DNA of 64,000 bases from Algoriphagus machipongonensis (GCF_000166275.1 NZ_CM001023.1:2235001-2299000); one strand, 5' to 3'. Positions 17,414 through 27,325 are shown, numbered from the stretch's first letter. A program made the numbers and translations. Notes: generated by a model not told the origin, from the letters alone.

Positions 17414-19114
17414 TTAGAGCAGATAAATCAAGGACAAATTCATTGAAAAATTTCCATTCTTGTCAGTCCCTGTGGAAAATCCATCTTGATTCAGATTTTC
17501 AATTAGAAAATTATTATTGTAAGAGGTAGTTATTCCCATGGAGCTCTTTAGCAAGAATTTTTCAAAAGAATTAGAGTAGTTTACAAAAAATGAATTGTCA
17601 ATCCATGGGTCCACATTCATCCCAGCAGTATTTGCAAACTCATAAAAGTTAGGTTGGTTTTCAAATCTTTCCATCCTGATAGATATTTCTTCAAATCCAT
17701 CATAGATCCCTACTTGGATTAAATAGGAGTTCCCACTAATTCCTGTATTAGATCCCAATAACTGCCCCTCATGGGTCCAACCATGATTCACCTGAACATT
17801 GTCAAAAGCACCCAAACCGCTATTACTAAGTCCCTGTCTATTAGGCCATCGGATAATATTATTAATACTAAATTCACTTTGAGTAATTTCTCCCTGGAAT
17901 CCTAAAGAGTATTTATTAGGTAGTTTAATATATTTACTAAAACCAAGCTGAAATGCCCGGCTATGTTCTATGTTCATTAACAAATCTCTCCAATTTAAAG
18001 GATGGTCATTTCGAGAAAATTCAAAATAGATTTCAGCTTTGGCAGAAGAGACCAAGTATCGGGAAAAGACGGATACATTTTGATCCTGTCTCAAATTCAG
18101 GCTTTCTATCAGCCCTTCTTCTTCTTTTTGGAAAGGGGCAAATAAGGGGAAAAAAGATTTGAAATTATCTGCCATATCATCCCTATAAATCTGAAAACCT
18201 CTTGTCCCTCCAATTGACAATCCAGGAATCCATTTAGGACTATAAGAAATTGTCAATCCGGTAAAATATCTCCAACTCGACTCATCTTTTTCTCCAAAGA
18301 CAGTTTGGAAATTGCCATCCGAAAAATGTGTGCTTTCAGAGGACTTTAATTGCCCTGCCCAGTAGATTCCTTCAAAATTTCCTAAGAAGGTTTTTAGAGG
18401 TTTTGTACTTTGAAGCCTAAAATGGTAGAATCCTGGAGCATTATCACTAAGAATCAGTGATGTGAATTGACCTGGCCCTGCCCAAATATTTTCAGAAGAA
18501 AGGCCCAAAAATATTCCTCCCAAATAGGCACCCACATGGGAATTTCCCAAATTAATATTTGAAATTGATCCTGTTCCATACCTCACAGGCTTATCTATCC
18601 CAAATACACTTCTACTTAATCGTCTAAAATATTCATTTGGGGCTTTAGAAGGATATTCTTCAAATTCTTTATTCTGGGCATAATGAAAATTTGGGTTGAA
18701 TTGAACAGAAAGCTTTCCTAACTTTAGGTGAAAACCTGTTGAAAAAATCGTTTGTAGGCCCACATTGGAAAGTAATTCAGAATTTTCCCAACCATTTGGA
18801 GTGGAGCTATTGTAGGTAGCAAGCAATTGAATAGGGATAGCCGTAATCCGTAATTTTGCATTCTTGCTTTTGATGAATGAAGGTTTAGTTATGATGCCAA
18901 TGCTAGAATCTGCCAAAAATGCCGAGCTGAATTCCGGAAAAGCTTTTTCAATAGCAAAAGGCCTCACATTAAAACTCAGGGAACTGTTAATTTTTCCTTG
19001 GATTTGTTCTCTCCTTAAGTACTCATAGTGCTGACTAAAGGAAAGAGGGAGGTTTTGACTAAAGGACTGAAAACCAAAAGTTATAAAAAAAGGTAGGAGA
19101 AAAATCTTTCTCAT
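17414..19114 (-). CDS. Outer-membrane capsule-assembly protein, Wzi-like beta-barrel
   Basis: The protein has a clear signal peptide (MRKIFLLPFFITFGFQSFSQ), then alternating amphipathic strands with many aromatic girdle residues, and terminates in a strand ending SLIYLL. Segments such as YEYLRREQIQGKI and SENIWAGPGQ match the Bacteroidota family annotated as capsule assembly Wzi. The chosen ATG 19114 gives 566 residues; ATG 19123 and GTG 19135 are possible but add residues before the signal. Wzi anchors capsule at the outer surface in Enterobacteria; the same role here is inference supported by the two adjacent glycan clusters. Confidence 0.82.
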   Translation of the reverse strand: MRKIFLLPFFITFGFQSFSQNLPLSFSQHYEYLRREQIQGKINSSLSFNVRPFAIEKAFPEFSSAFLADSSIGIITKPSFIKSKNAKLRITAIPIQLLATYNSSTPNGWENSELLSNVGLQTIFSTGFHLKLGKLSVQFNPNFHYAQNKEFEEYPSKAPNEYFRRLSRSVFGIDKPVRYGTGSISNINLGNSHVGAYLGGIFLGLSSENIWAGPGQFTSLILSDNAPGFYHFRLQSTKPLKTFLGNFEGIYWAGQLKSSESTHFSDGNFQTVFGEKDESSWRYFTGLTISYSPKWIPGLSIGGTRGFQIYRDDMADNFKSFFPLFAPFQKEEEGLIESLNLRQDQNVSVFSRYLVSSAKAEIYFEFSRNDHPLNWRDLLMNIEHSRAFQLGFSKYIKLPNKYSLGFQGEITQSEFSINNIIRWPNRQGLSNSGLGAFDNVQVNHGWTHEGQLLGSNTGISGNSYLIQVGIYDGFEEISIRMERFENQPNFYEFANTAGMNVDPWIDNSFFVNYSNSFEKFLLKSSMGITTSYNNNFLIENLNQDGFSTGTDKNGNFSMNLSLIYLL

Positions 19115-19146
19115 AGAAATCATTTTAGGTATCACAGTTTGCTAAA

Positions 19147-19174
19147 AAAAAGCATTTCATTTGAAATGCTTTTT
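19147..19174 (-). terminator. Terminator after the tandem sugar transferases
   Basis: AGCATTTCA (19151-19159) pairs with TGAAATGCT (19162-19170), and the stem is extended by A/T pairs on both sides. On the - strand the hairpin is followed by a T-run. It lies between the sugar transferase stop (19201) and the Wzi-like start (19114), so the latter probably has its own promoter. Confidence 0.75.
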
Positions 19175-19200
19175 CGATTAATGAAAATACTGTTTTTTTT

Positions 19201-19902
19201 CTAATGGGCGTTCTCGTTATCAGTAAGAATGGATACAAACGTCATCCAAATTATTTTTAAATCTAACAATGGATTCCAAGTCTTTATGTAATACATGTCC
19301 AGCTTATACCGGAAATACATTGTATTTGAAATTTGAGTTTCCCCCCTATATCCTTTAGCTTGAGCCAATCCTGTAATTCCAGGTTTTACAAGATGACGAT
19401 TATAGAATCCAGGGATTTCCTTTGCACTTTTTTTATTTAAAATTATTCTTTGTGGCCTAGGCCCCACTAATGACATGTTTCCATAAATGACGTTTAATAT
19501 TTGTGGCAACTCATCAATGCTAGTTTTTCGTAAAATCTTACCTAACCTGGTAATCCTAGGATCATCTTTAGTTGCTTGTTTTAAGTCAGCTTCTTTATTT
19601 ACAACCATAGATCGGAATTTATAACACTTGAATTTTGAATTGAAAATCCCATTTCTTTCTTGGCGAAAAAAAACTGGGCCAGGTGATTCCAATTTTATCA
19701 AAATTGCAATGATCGGAAACAGCCAAAATCCAATAAATGCCATAAAAATGAAGCATCCAACAAGATCAATAGCACGTTTTAAAGAGATATTAAACCAATT
19801 ATAATGCGGAGAAACTTGTATTTCCTCACTTAAATTATTGAGTTCATATGAATCTTGATATTGGGGGGAATTTATATTTTTATTTGATAAAAAATTATTC
19901 AT
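19201..19902 (-). CDS. Sugar-phosphate transferase, monotopic PGT (short WcaJ/WbaP-like)
   Basis: The enzyme transfers a phospho-sugar from a nucleotide sugar to undecaprenyl phosphate, starting a glycan unit. It has one hydrophobic reentrant segment (about residues 30-55), then FRQERNG, KFRSMVV, the catalytic-type SIDELPQ and NVIYGNMSLVGPRP, all standard for the bacterial sugar transferase domain. The 233 residues form the minimal catalytic unit; the N-terminal membrane domain of full WcaJ is absent. It is a paralogue of the adjacent upstream gene, sharing most of the core. Confidence 0.92.
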   Translation of the reverse strand: MNNFLSNKNINSPQYQDSYELNNLSEEIQVSPHYNWFNISLKRAIDLVGCFIFMAFIGFWLFPIIAILIKLESPGPVFFRQERNGIFNSKFKCYKFRSMVVNKEADLKQATKDDPRITRLGKILRKTSIDELPQILNVIYGNMSLVGPRPQRIILNKKSAKEIPGFYNRHLVKPGITGLAQAKGYRGETQISNTMYFRYKLDMYYIKTWNPLLDLKIIWMTFVSILTDNENAH

Positions 19903-19948
19903 GATAATTTTATTGTGGTTGGTTGTATGTGGTTTTACTATTTATTAT

Positions 19949-20638
19949 TCAATATGATTTATTGTCTCCAAATACTATTGAATCTATCGTCATCCAAATT
20001 AATTTTAAGTCCATAAAAGGATACCAGTTTTTCAGGTAATACATATCTAGTTTATGTCTAAAATAAATTGAACTGATAGATTTTGTTTCTCCTCGGTATC
20101 CTTTAGCTTGTGCAAGTCCTGAAATTCCAGGTTTAACCAAATTTCTTTTAGCGAAACCTACTATTTTATCTTCGAGCTCATGATATTGTAATGGTATTAA
20201 TGGTCTTGGACCAACTAAAGACATGTTTCCATAAATTACATTCATAAATTGTGGAAGCTCGTCCATGCTGATTTTTCTTAAAAACTTTCCGATTTTTGTA
20301 ACTCGAGGATCATTTTCGGTTGCCTGTTTAATGTTTGCTTCACTATTGACGACCATTGTCCTGAATTTATAGCAATGGAATAATTTTCCATTTAAGCCAA
20401 CTCTTACCTGCTTAAAAAATATAGGCCCCTTCGAGTCAATTTTAATTAATAACCCCACTAATGGAAATAACCAAAATCCACAAATTAAGAAAAATAGAGA
20501 GGCCCCAAATAAATCTCCAAATCTTTTCAGAGTTAAATTTCTCCAATTGAAATCTTTCGAGATAAATTGATTATTCTCAATTTGTGATCTAACAAATGCC
20601 GAATTATCGCTGAAATTTTCTCGTAAATAGTTCGTCAT
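19949..20638 (-). CDS. Sugar-phosphate transferase, paralogue of its neighbour
   Basis: This 229-residue monotopic phosphoglycosyl transferase has FKQVRVG, KFRTMVV, SMDELPQ, YGNMSLVGPRPL and GISGLAQAKGYRGET, nearly the same blocks in the same order as the 19201-19902 protein. N-terminal tails differ. The pair is transcribed toward the Wzi-like gene with a 46-base gap. A recent or maintained tandem duplication with divergent donor preference is plausible but unproven. Confidence 0.92.
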   Translation of the reverse strand: MTNYLRENFSDNSAFVRSQIENNQFISKDFNWRNLTLKRFGDLFGASLFFLICGFWLFPLVGLLIKIDSKGPIFFKQVRVGLNGKLFHCYKFRTMVVNSEANIKQATENDPRVTKIGKFLRKISMDELPQFMNVIYGNMSLVGPRPLIPLQYHELEDKIVGFAKRNLVKPGISGLAQAKGYRGETKSISSIYFRHKLDMYYLKNWYPFMDLKLIWMTIDSIVFGDNKSY

Positions 20639-20795
20639 AAATCATTGGATGGTAGTGAAATAACTATAGAAATAAGGTTGTTTTGGAATTTAAAGGTCGA
20701 TATTTTTGTCATCTCTTCAAAAAGAAGCCTTAAATTTTTGTAAATACACAAAATTGTATTTTATAATTTAATTTTTTCAATTTTCTCAGAATTTA

Positions 20796-20803
20796 TAACT
20801 TTG
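20796..20803 (+). promoter_or_regulatory. Bacteroidota-type -7 box upstream of the WecA-like gene
   Basis: TAACTTTG exactly fits the Bacteroidota -7 consensus TAnnTTTG. It lies 114 bases before the ATG at 20918 in the divergent, 279-base AT-rich gap after 20638. I see no convincing TTG-type -33 element at the usual spacing, so this is a moderate call. The gap holds no other recognisable gene. Confidence 0.45.
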
Positions 20804-20917
20804 TAGTTAATAGCTGTTCAAATTTGTTGCCATTTTGATCGTATATTCGTCTTTATGAAAAGTGATTTAGATTTTAGGAGCAATTTTTGAGTAAATCAGC
20901 TTAAACCAACTATTTAT

Positions 20918-22075
20918 ATGTATTATTTCATAGCATTTTTAACATCCTTAGCCACTGGTGTTCTTTTTTTTCCCGTGCTTATTAAAATTTTGAACAGATT
21001 TGATATTGCAGATTCCCCAGGTGGTAGAAAAATTCATCAGAATGTGGTGCCCTCCATGGGAGGTGTTGGCTTTTTCCTAGCAGCAGCAATAGCTCTTGCC
21101 ATTTGGGGGTGGCAATTTAATTTTCCGGACATGCGCTATTTCTTAGGAGGTATTGCAATCATGTTTTTTGTGGGCTTAAGAGATGATATCGTAGAATTAA
21201 GAGCTTCAAGAAAACTTCTTGGACAATTAGTATCTGTTTTATTGGTTGTCATAGTAGCAGATATTAGAATTACCAGTTTTCACGGATTTCTTGGTATTAA
21301 CGAACTAAACCTCGCAGGTAGTTATTTGTTTTCAGCTTTGGTTTTACTGGCTTTAACCAATGGGTTTAATTTGATTGATGGGCTGGATGGTCTAGCCGGT
21401 ACAATTGCGATTATTTCTTTCTCCTTTTTAGGAGCTTGGTTTTATTATCAAGGAGTAGAGAGTTATGCATTGATCAGCTTCGTTTTCCTAGGAGGGGTAT
21501 TTGCATTTTTAGTTTTCAACTGGCATCCAGCAAAAATATTTATGGGAGATACGGGCTCATTGACTCTGGGCTTTACTCTAGCTACATTGATCATTGCATT
21601 TATGGAGGTAAATGAGGCTTTGCCTGCAGGGAGTAATTTGAAATTTGAGAACACATTTTCTGTTTCCGTAGCACTGATGATCTTCCCATTATATGATATG
21701 GCTAGAGTCTTTACCAGAAGGATTTCCCAAGGAAAAGGACCCATGGTTCCAGACAAATCACACGTTCACCACTTCTTGATGAGAATGGGATTAAAGCATA
21801 ATCAAGTTGCTTTTATATTAGGTTTTTTGCAGTTAGTGATAATTTTTTTGACGATTGCGTTAAAAGATTTTTCGGATCATTTAGTGCTTCCAATTATTTC
21901 TTCCATCGTAATTTATCTAGGCTGGAGACTAGATAAAGTCACAGTAAAATATGTGAAAAAGAAAGTAGATTTAGCTCCTAGGGTTCTGGAAATCAGAGAA
22001 TTAAATAAAAGAAAAAAGAAAAGAATTTTATTGGATAAAGAGAGTTTTAAGGACAGCACAATCAATATGAATTGA
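20918..22075 (+). CDS. Undecaprenyl-phosphate HexNAc-1-phosphate transferase (WecA/TagO-like)
   Basis: This polytopic enzyme links a HexNAc-1-phosphate to undecaprenyl phosphate. It shows the family landmarks: DSPGGRKIHQNVVPSMGG near residues 29-46, LRDDI, NLIDGLDGLAG, FMGDTGSLTLG and the HVHHFLMRMG histidine motif near the C-terminal end. About 10-11 helices are expected in 385 residues. MraY is unlikely because the gene is not near mur genes and the HxHH loop is of the WecA kind. It adds a fourth lipid-carrier loading enzyme to this region. Confidence 0.92.
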   Translation: MYYFIAFLTSLATGVLFFPVLIKILNRFDIADSPGGRKIHQNVVPSMGGVGFFLAAAIALAIWGWQFNFPDMRYFLGGIAIMFFVGLRDDIVELRASRKLLGQLVSVLLVVIVADIRITSFHGFLGINELNLAGSYLFSALVLLALTNGFNLIDGLDGLAGTIAIISFSFLGAWFYYQGVESYALISFVFLGGVFAFLVFNWHPAKIFMGDTGSLTLGFTLATLIIAFMEVNEALPAGSNLKFENTFSVSVALMIFPLYDMARVFTRRISQGKGPMVPDKSHVHHFLMRMGLKHNQVAFILGFLQLVIIFLTIALKDFSDHLVLPIISSIVIYLGWRLDKVTVKYVKKKVDLAPRVLEIRELNKRKKKRILLDKESFKDSTINMN

Positions 22076-22104
22076 TCCGTATTTCTTCCCAATAATTTAA
22101 AATT

Positions 22105-22125
22105 AGCCCGAAAGGGCTTTTTTTA
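22105..22125 (+). terminator. Rho-independent terminator after the WecA-like gene
   Basis: AGCCC (22105-22109) pairs with GGGCT (22114-22118) around a GAAA tetraloop and is followed by a T-run. It separates the WecA-like gene from the aminotransferase at 22207. Confidence 0.85.
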
Positions 22126-22206
22126 TTAACAGCCCCTAAATCGGTTTTGGTTGGGTTTTTGACTGATAAGTGGTATGTTTAGAATTGAAATCATAAGCTG
22201 ATTTGA

Positions 22207-23346
22207 ATGGCGTACCGTATTCCTCTCTCTTTTCCTGTTTTTGAAGGCAATGAAAAACTATATTCAGAGCAAGCAATTAGCTCTGGACATTTAGCTACAT
22301 ATGGTGCTTTCATCGATAAGTTTGAGACCAAACTTGCCAAAAAAATCAAATCACATGAAGCTGTTGCTCTAAACTCCGGAACTTCGGCATTGCATTTGGC
22401 GATGGTTCTTTTAGGAATAGGTCCCGGAGATGAGGTGATTTGCCAATCTTTTACTTTTTGTGCATCTGCCAACCCCATTGTTTATTTAGGAGCCAAACCC
22501 ATTTTTGTAGATAGTGAAACAGATACCTGGAACATTTCCCCAGAACTTCTTGAAGATGCGATCTTAAGTAGAATTGCTGTTGGTAAGAAACCCAAAGCCA
22601 TTGTTCTTGTGCACTTATTTGGGATGCCTGCAAAAATTAAGGAGGTGATGGAGATTTCTCAAAAATATCAGATTCCTGTAATTGAGGATGCCGCGGAAGC
22701 TGTGGGAAGTAAAGTGGATGGGCAATCATGTGGCACATTTGGAACCATTGGTGTCTATTCTTTTAATGGTAACAAAATCATCACCTCGGGTGGTGGCGGT
22801 GCTTTACTTTCAAATGATACGGAAATAATCCAGCGAGCAATTCATTTATCTACCCAAGCGAGAGAAGATTTACCTTATTATCAGCATTTAGAAATAGGTT
22901 ATAATTACAAAATGAATAACCTTTCTGCAGCGGTGGGATTAGCACAATTAGAACAATTGGATACCTTGGTAGAGAAAAGGAGAAAAATCAATGCTGCATA
23001 TAGAGAAATTTTTTCCAGGTTTGACGGTTTTACTTTTCAAGAAGAATTGGAAGACTCCTGGTCAAACTACTGGTTAACCACCGTGTTGATCGATGAAGAG
23101 AAAGCAGGAATTAGCAATGATAAAATTCGGGTTCTTCTAATGAGAGAGGGAATTGAAACAAGGTTTCTTTGGAAGCCCCTTCATTTACAGCCTGTTTTCA
23201 GAGAAATGCCCTTTTATGGAGGCAATATTTCGGAGAAATTATTTAATTCGGGACTTTGTTTACCGAGTTCTGTCAATTTAGAGTATTCAGAGCTAGAGGA
23301 AATAGCTTACTTGATTGAAAAGGAAATTTCAAAAAGTTATCATTAA
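22207..23346 (+). CDS. DegT/DnrJ/EryC1/StrS aminotransferase (PglE-like)
   Basis: This PLP enzyme aminates nucleotide-linked 4-keto-6-deoxy sugars. The 379 residues contain NSGTSALHLA near residue 58, VIEDAAEAVGSKVDG near 160, SFNGNKIITSGGGGALLSN with the PLP lysine near 185, and the C-terminal ETRFLWKPLHLQP. It is followed with no gap by a PglC-like transferase and then by a PglF-like dehydratase gene, so UDP-4-keto-6-deoxy-GlcNAc is the likely substrate. The exact stereochemistry cannot be read. Confidence 0.92.
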   Translation: MAYRIPLSFPVFEGNEKLYSEQAISSGHLATYGAFIDKFETKLAKKIKSHEAVALNSGTSALHLAMVLLGIGPGDEVICQSFTFCASANPIVYLGAKPIFVDSETDTWNISPELLEDAILSRIAVGKKPKAIVLVHLFGMPAKIKEVMEISQKYQIPVIEDAAEAVGSKVDGQSCGTFGTIGVYSFNGNKIITSGGGGALLSNDTEIIQRAIHLSTQAREDLPYYQHLEIGYNYKMNNLSAAVGLAQLEQLDTLVEKRRKINAAYREIFSRFDGFTFQEELEDSWSNYWLTTVLIDEEKAGISNDKIRVLLMREGIETRFLWKPLHLQPVFREMPFYGGNISEKLFNSGLCLPSSVNLEYSELEEIAYLIEKEISKSYH

Positions 23347-23964
23347 GTGACATATAGCAATTTTTGGAAAAGAGGATTAGACATTTTTATGTCTTGCACC
23401 ATGTTACTAGTGCTTTCACCAGTATTTATTTTGTTGTGGGTTATTCTCAAATTTCACCATAAGGGCACAGCTTTTTTTGCACAAGCTAGACCAGGAATGA
23501 ATGGAAAGGTTTTTTATATCCTGAAATTTAAGACCATGTCTGATGCTGTTGATGATCATGGTAACCTATTACCTGATGAACACAGGATAACTTGGATAGG
23601 AAAAGTTATCAGAAATACATCATTAGACGAGATTCCTCAATTGATTAATGTGATCAAAGGAGATATGAGTATGGTTGGACCAAGGCCTCTTTTAAGAGAA
23701 TACCTCGTCTTGTATTCCAAGGAGCAAAGTAGGAGACATGATGTGAGGCCAGGAGTCACAGGTTGGGCTCAAATTAATGGTAGGAATGCGATTTCTTGGG
23801 AAAAGAAATTTAAATATGACCTCTGGTACGTAGATCACTATAATTTTTTACTGGATTGGAAAATTCTTTTTATCACCTTATTTAATGTCCTTTTAGGAAA
23901 AGGGATAACTCAACAAGGGCATGTGAGTTCGGGTAAATTCCAAGGAAAACAAGTGAAAGCTTAA
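23347..23964 (+). CDS. Phosphoglycosyl transferase (PglC-like)
   Basis: This 205-residue monotopic transferase places an amino-sugar phosphate on undecaprenyl phosphate. It begins with GTG directly after the aminotransferase stop. One N-terminal reentrant helix is followed by FFAQARPG, LKFKTM, TSLDEIPQLINVIKGDMSMVGPRP and RPGVTGWAQINGRN, matching the PglC group that uses UDP-diNAc-bacillosamine-type donors. It is distinct from the paralogous pair at 19201-20638. Confidence 0.92.
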   Translation: MTYSNFWKRGLDIFMSCTMLLVLSPVFILLWVILKFHHKGTAFFAQARPGMNGKVFYILKFKTMSDAVDDHGNLLPDEHRITWIGKVIRNTSLDEIPQLINVIKGDMSMVGPRPLLREYLVLYSKEQSRRHDVRPGVTGWAQINGRNAISWEKKFKYDLWYVDHYNFLLDWKILFITLFNVLLGKGITQQGHVSSGKFQGKQVKA

Positions 23965-24197
23965 ATCCAGGAATAATAAAATTGAGGAAAAACCACCTTG
24001 ATTTGATCTTGATAGCTTTCAGCAGGAATTGCCAATATTTGCAATAAATCCTAAACCCAATTTATTTTTAATTCTTTTTACTCAAAAAATGATGAACTGC
24101 ATTTTTGATTTTATGAATAATGCAAAATAATATTGGAATAATTTGAAATTCAGATAAGGTTCTTTGGGAGAAACATAATAATCTTCGTAATTTGTGA

Positions 24198-24205
24198 TAT
24201 ATTTG
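24198..24205 (+). promoter_or_regulatory. Bacteroidota-type -7 box upstream of the PglF-like gene
   Basis: TATATTTG fits TAnnTTTG and lies 56 bases before the ATG at 24262. The 297-base gap 23965-24261 is AT-rich and holds no gene I can support. A box here would let the dehydratase be transcribed separately from the aminotransferase pair. No clear -33 element was found. Confidence 0.4.
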
Positions 24206-24261
24206 AGGATTAGTTTAAAAATGTTTGATTTTAACCGTTAGCCTTTGAACCAACCTTTACT

Positions 24262-26172
24262 ATGAATTTTTTGACTCGGCTAAAAATCCTCCCTAGATGG
24301 ATTATAGCCACTTTGGACTCTTTCATCTTGCTGCAATGTGCACTTTTTGGATATTTGGTGCGATTCAACTTTGAATTGTCTCTGATCGAACAAAATGATG
24401 CTTTTGCAGGATCCTTTACTTTTATGGTAGGAGGGCTCTTGGTAATGCAAAATACCAGGAGTTATGAAGGTATTGTTAGGCATACTGGGTTTAGAGATGG
24501 TTCCAATATTTTTAAAACGGTTATCATAAACTTTGTATTATTTCTCTTCTTGAATTTTTTTCATGGGAATTTCCTGAATGATAGATTTCTATTACCTACC
24601 TCCGTTCTGATCATCGCTAGTTTATCGGCCATGTTTATGCTGATCTTCTATAGACTATTGGTAAAGGAATTGTTCGTCTATCTGAAAAATGGAATTACGG
24701 AGCAAGAATTAAAGAATGGAATCATTTTCGGAGCTGGTGAGGCAGGGATCATTGCTCAAGAAGCCATCAAAAGGGATAGTAAAAGTCTTTTCAATACGGT
24801 TGCATTCTTAGATGATGATCCTAAAAAGGAAGGTAAAAACATAGATGGGAAAAGGATATTTCGCGGGTTGACTGATCTTGAAAGGTTAGTGAAACAGCAT
24901 AATATAACTGAATTGATAATTGCTGTGAGGGATTTATCTATGCAGCGGAAAAATGAAATTATTGATGAATGCCTTCGCTTAAAGGTTTCTGTTTCTATAG
25001 TCCCACCAGTGGATCAGTGGATAAATGGTGGTTTAACTGCAGGTGCGATTCGTGAGATAAAAATTGAAGATTTATTAAGCCGAGAGCAAATCAAATTAGA
25101 CAATCCACGAATTCAAGAGGATTTGATGGGGCAAGTGGTTTTGGTGACTGGCGCGGCTGGTTCCATAGGTTCAGAGCTTTGTCGACAAATATCCCATTAC
25201 GATCCTAAATTGTTGATTCTTTTGGATATTGCGGAATCAGCTCTTTATGATGTAGAACAGGAGTTTAAAGAGAAATGGCCAGCTTGCCCAATTAAAATTA
25301 TTTTGGGTGATGTGAGGAATAAAAAGAAAATGAAGGAAGTCTTCAGATCTTTTAAACCTCAGGTAGTATTCCATGCAGCTGCATACAAGCATGTGCCTAT
25401 GATGGAGAATTATCCAGAGGAAGCTGTTCATGCTAATGTCATGGGAACAAAGATTCTTGCAGATCTTTCCGTATTAACGCAGGTAGACAAATTCGTTTTC
25501 GTTTCCACGGATAAAGCTGTTAACCCAACAAATGTGATGGGGGCTAGTAAGCGAACTGCAGAAATGTATGTTCAGGCGCTGAATGAATACCTAGAAAGAA
25601 ATCATAAAAAGTACCATACCAAATTTATTACCACTCGATTTGGAAATGTCTTGGGATCAAATGGTTCAGTAATCCCATTGTTTAAAAAGCAGATACTTCA
25701 TGGTGGTCCGATTACAGTGACCCATCCAGATATCACTCGATACTTTATGACGATTCCTGAAGCCTGCCAGCTGGTATTGGAGGCAGGTGTCATGGGTGAA
25801 GGTGGAGAGATTTATGTATTTGATATGGGTGAACCTGTAAAAATCTTAGATCTAGCGCAGAAGATGATTCAACTTTCAGGCAAGAAAGTAGATCAGGATA
25901 TCAAAATTGTGTTTTCAGGATTAAGAGAGGGAGAGAAATTGTATGAGGAGTTATTGAATGACTTTGAAACAGTGAAAATCACGCACCATCCAAAAATAAA
26001 AATTGCTCAAGTAGCTCCGGTAGCTTATCATAAAATTGATGGCCAAATAGAATTCTTCTTGGAATTGATAGGTAAAAATTCTGAAAATGATTTGGTAGGC
26101 CATCTTAAAGTTATTGTTCCAGAATTTATTTCAAACTCCTCAAGGTTTGAGGTACTGGATAGATTGAATTAA
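24262..26172 (+). CDS. Membrane nucleotide-sugar 4,6-dehydratase (PglF/WbpM-like)
   Basis: The enzyme converts UDP-GlcNAc to a UDP-4-keto-6-deoxy sugar, the first step toward bacillosamine-type or QuiNAc/FucNAc sugars. Four hydrophobic helices occupy about residues 10-135. A first Rossmann-like domain (GIIFGAGEAG near 153) and then the SDR domain follow, with VTGAAGSIGSE near 295, a STDKAVNPTN active-site segment and ITRYFMTIPEA. The 636 residues match PglF/WbpM/CapD. It is the last gene before a long gene-free repeat tract. Confidence 0.93.
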   Translation: MNFLTRLKILPRWIIATLDSFILLQCALFGYLVRFNFELSLIEQNDAFAGSFTFMVGGLLVMQNTRSYEGIVRHTGFRDGSNIFKTVIINFVLFLFLNFFHGNFLNDRFLLPTSVLIIASLSAMFMLIFYRLLVKELFVYLKNGITEQELKNGIIFGAGEAGIIAQEAIKRDSKSLFNTVAFLDDDPKKEGKNIDGKRIFRGLTDLERLVKQHNITELIIAVRDLSMQRKNEIIDECLRLKVSVSIVPPVDQWINGGLTAGAIREIKIEDLLSREQIKLDNPRIQEDLMGQVVLVTGAAGSIGSELCRQISHYDPKLLILLDIAESALYDVEQEFKEKWPACPIKIILGDVRNKKKMKEVFRSFKPQVVFHAAAYKHVPMMENYPEEAVHANVMGTKILADLSVLTQVDKFVFVSTDKAVNPTNVMGASKRTAEMYVQALNEYLERNHKKYHTKFITTRFGNVLGSNGSVIPLFKKQILHGGPITVTHPDITRYFMTIPEACQLVLEAGVMGEGGEIYVFDMGEPVKILDLAQKMIQLSGKKVDQDIKIVFSGLREGEKLYEELLNDFETVKITHHPKIKIAQVAPVAYHKIDGQIEFFLELIGKNSENDLVGHLKVIVPEFISNSSRFEVLDRLN

Positions 26173-26885
26173 TTTTTTAGCCAGTAACCTACCTCGGGTA
26201 GGTAGGCCTTTAACTTTTTCATATTCAATAGGCATTTTCAACCTCGGAAATAGCGATTGTCTTTCTAATTTAATCCTTCGCCGAGGGAATTGGGTTTTAT
26301 TCTTTTTAACATGGGTTTCGCCAAAGCTTCACCCATGGCTAATTAACTTTCGCCCCTTCAGGGATTGATATTTGTGCTGGATCTCCAGTAGCTGGGCTTT
26401 CCATCTCGACCTGGTCTGTGTCTTCACAGACCATTTATGATTTTTAAAAAAGTTCCTCGTTGTCCTGCTTCTCCAGAAGCTGGACTATCTATCGTTCATC
26501 GACATCTTGCTGGCGAAATGTTTTCGTATCCGAGAGACGATTTCGGGCCAGCGCTGGGGATTCATGTTCTTTTTGATACCTAGGGTTAAAACCCTAGGTT
26601 ATTGAAATCTTTGACCCCTATGGGGTCTGTCCAAAAAACGTCACTTTGCCTGTGCGAGGGGCTGTCGCAGCCGCGGGGCAGGCTGTTGGCTTTATGCGGG
26701 AGAAGCTTTGCTGCGACAAAGGCTTTTGCCAACTTTTGGCCTTCAAAAGTTGGAAGAGAATTAATTGTGCAGAATTGAAAATTATTTTTTACAATTTTTA
26801 TATTTCCTTTTCCAATATGCTAGGATCTCCTTTTCGGTTTTCAGGACTTCTTGCTGGCAAAAACTTTACATCTCCGCTTGAAAAT

Positions 26886-27127
26886 CCCGGGCAAGGGCTG
26901 GGGGATTGATAATCTTATTTTTACCTAGGGTTGACCCCAATATATATCGGGGCCTAGGCCCTGCCTACCGGCAGGCAGGTATGAAGCTTTGCCCCCGATG
27001 GGGTCTTTTAATTTCATCTTTCGTCAAATCCTAAATCCAACAATAAATCCCCCTAACCCCCTTTAAAATCGACTTTCATCCAATCAAAATTCCTTCTCCA
27101 AGGGGGAGTCAGATTCGTTTCCAATAA
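26886..27127. repeat. Long repeat unit, copy B
   Basis: The unit starts at CCCGGG, passes GGGTTGACCCC, the CTGCCTACCGGCAG hairpin, GAAGCTTTGCCCCC and CCCCCTAACCCCC, and ends TTTCCAATAA. It aligns to copy C at an offset of 440-441 bases with scattered substitutions. Confidence 0.85.
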
Positions 27128-27325
27128 TCAAAACTTATCTGCCGTGGCAGAACTAACAACCAACAACCTACAACTTCCCACCAAGCTCCGGTAGGCAGGC
27201 CTTAGCCTAGTTGTCCTGCTTCTCCAGAAGCAGGACTATCATGCTGTGGTGTTTCTCTAGTAGCTGTACTATTCATGCATCACCTACATCTTGCTGGCAT
27301 AATGTTTCTGTCTCCGTATGACGAG

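Noticed and set aside
26646..26909. 87-codon open frame inside the repeat tract
   Set aside because: It lies across repeat elements, has no recognisable motif or signal, and its codons reflect repeat sequence (for example RGAVAAAGQAVG). I treat it as chance.
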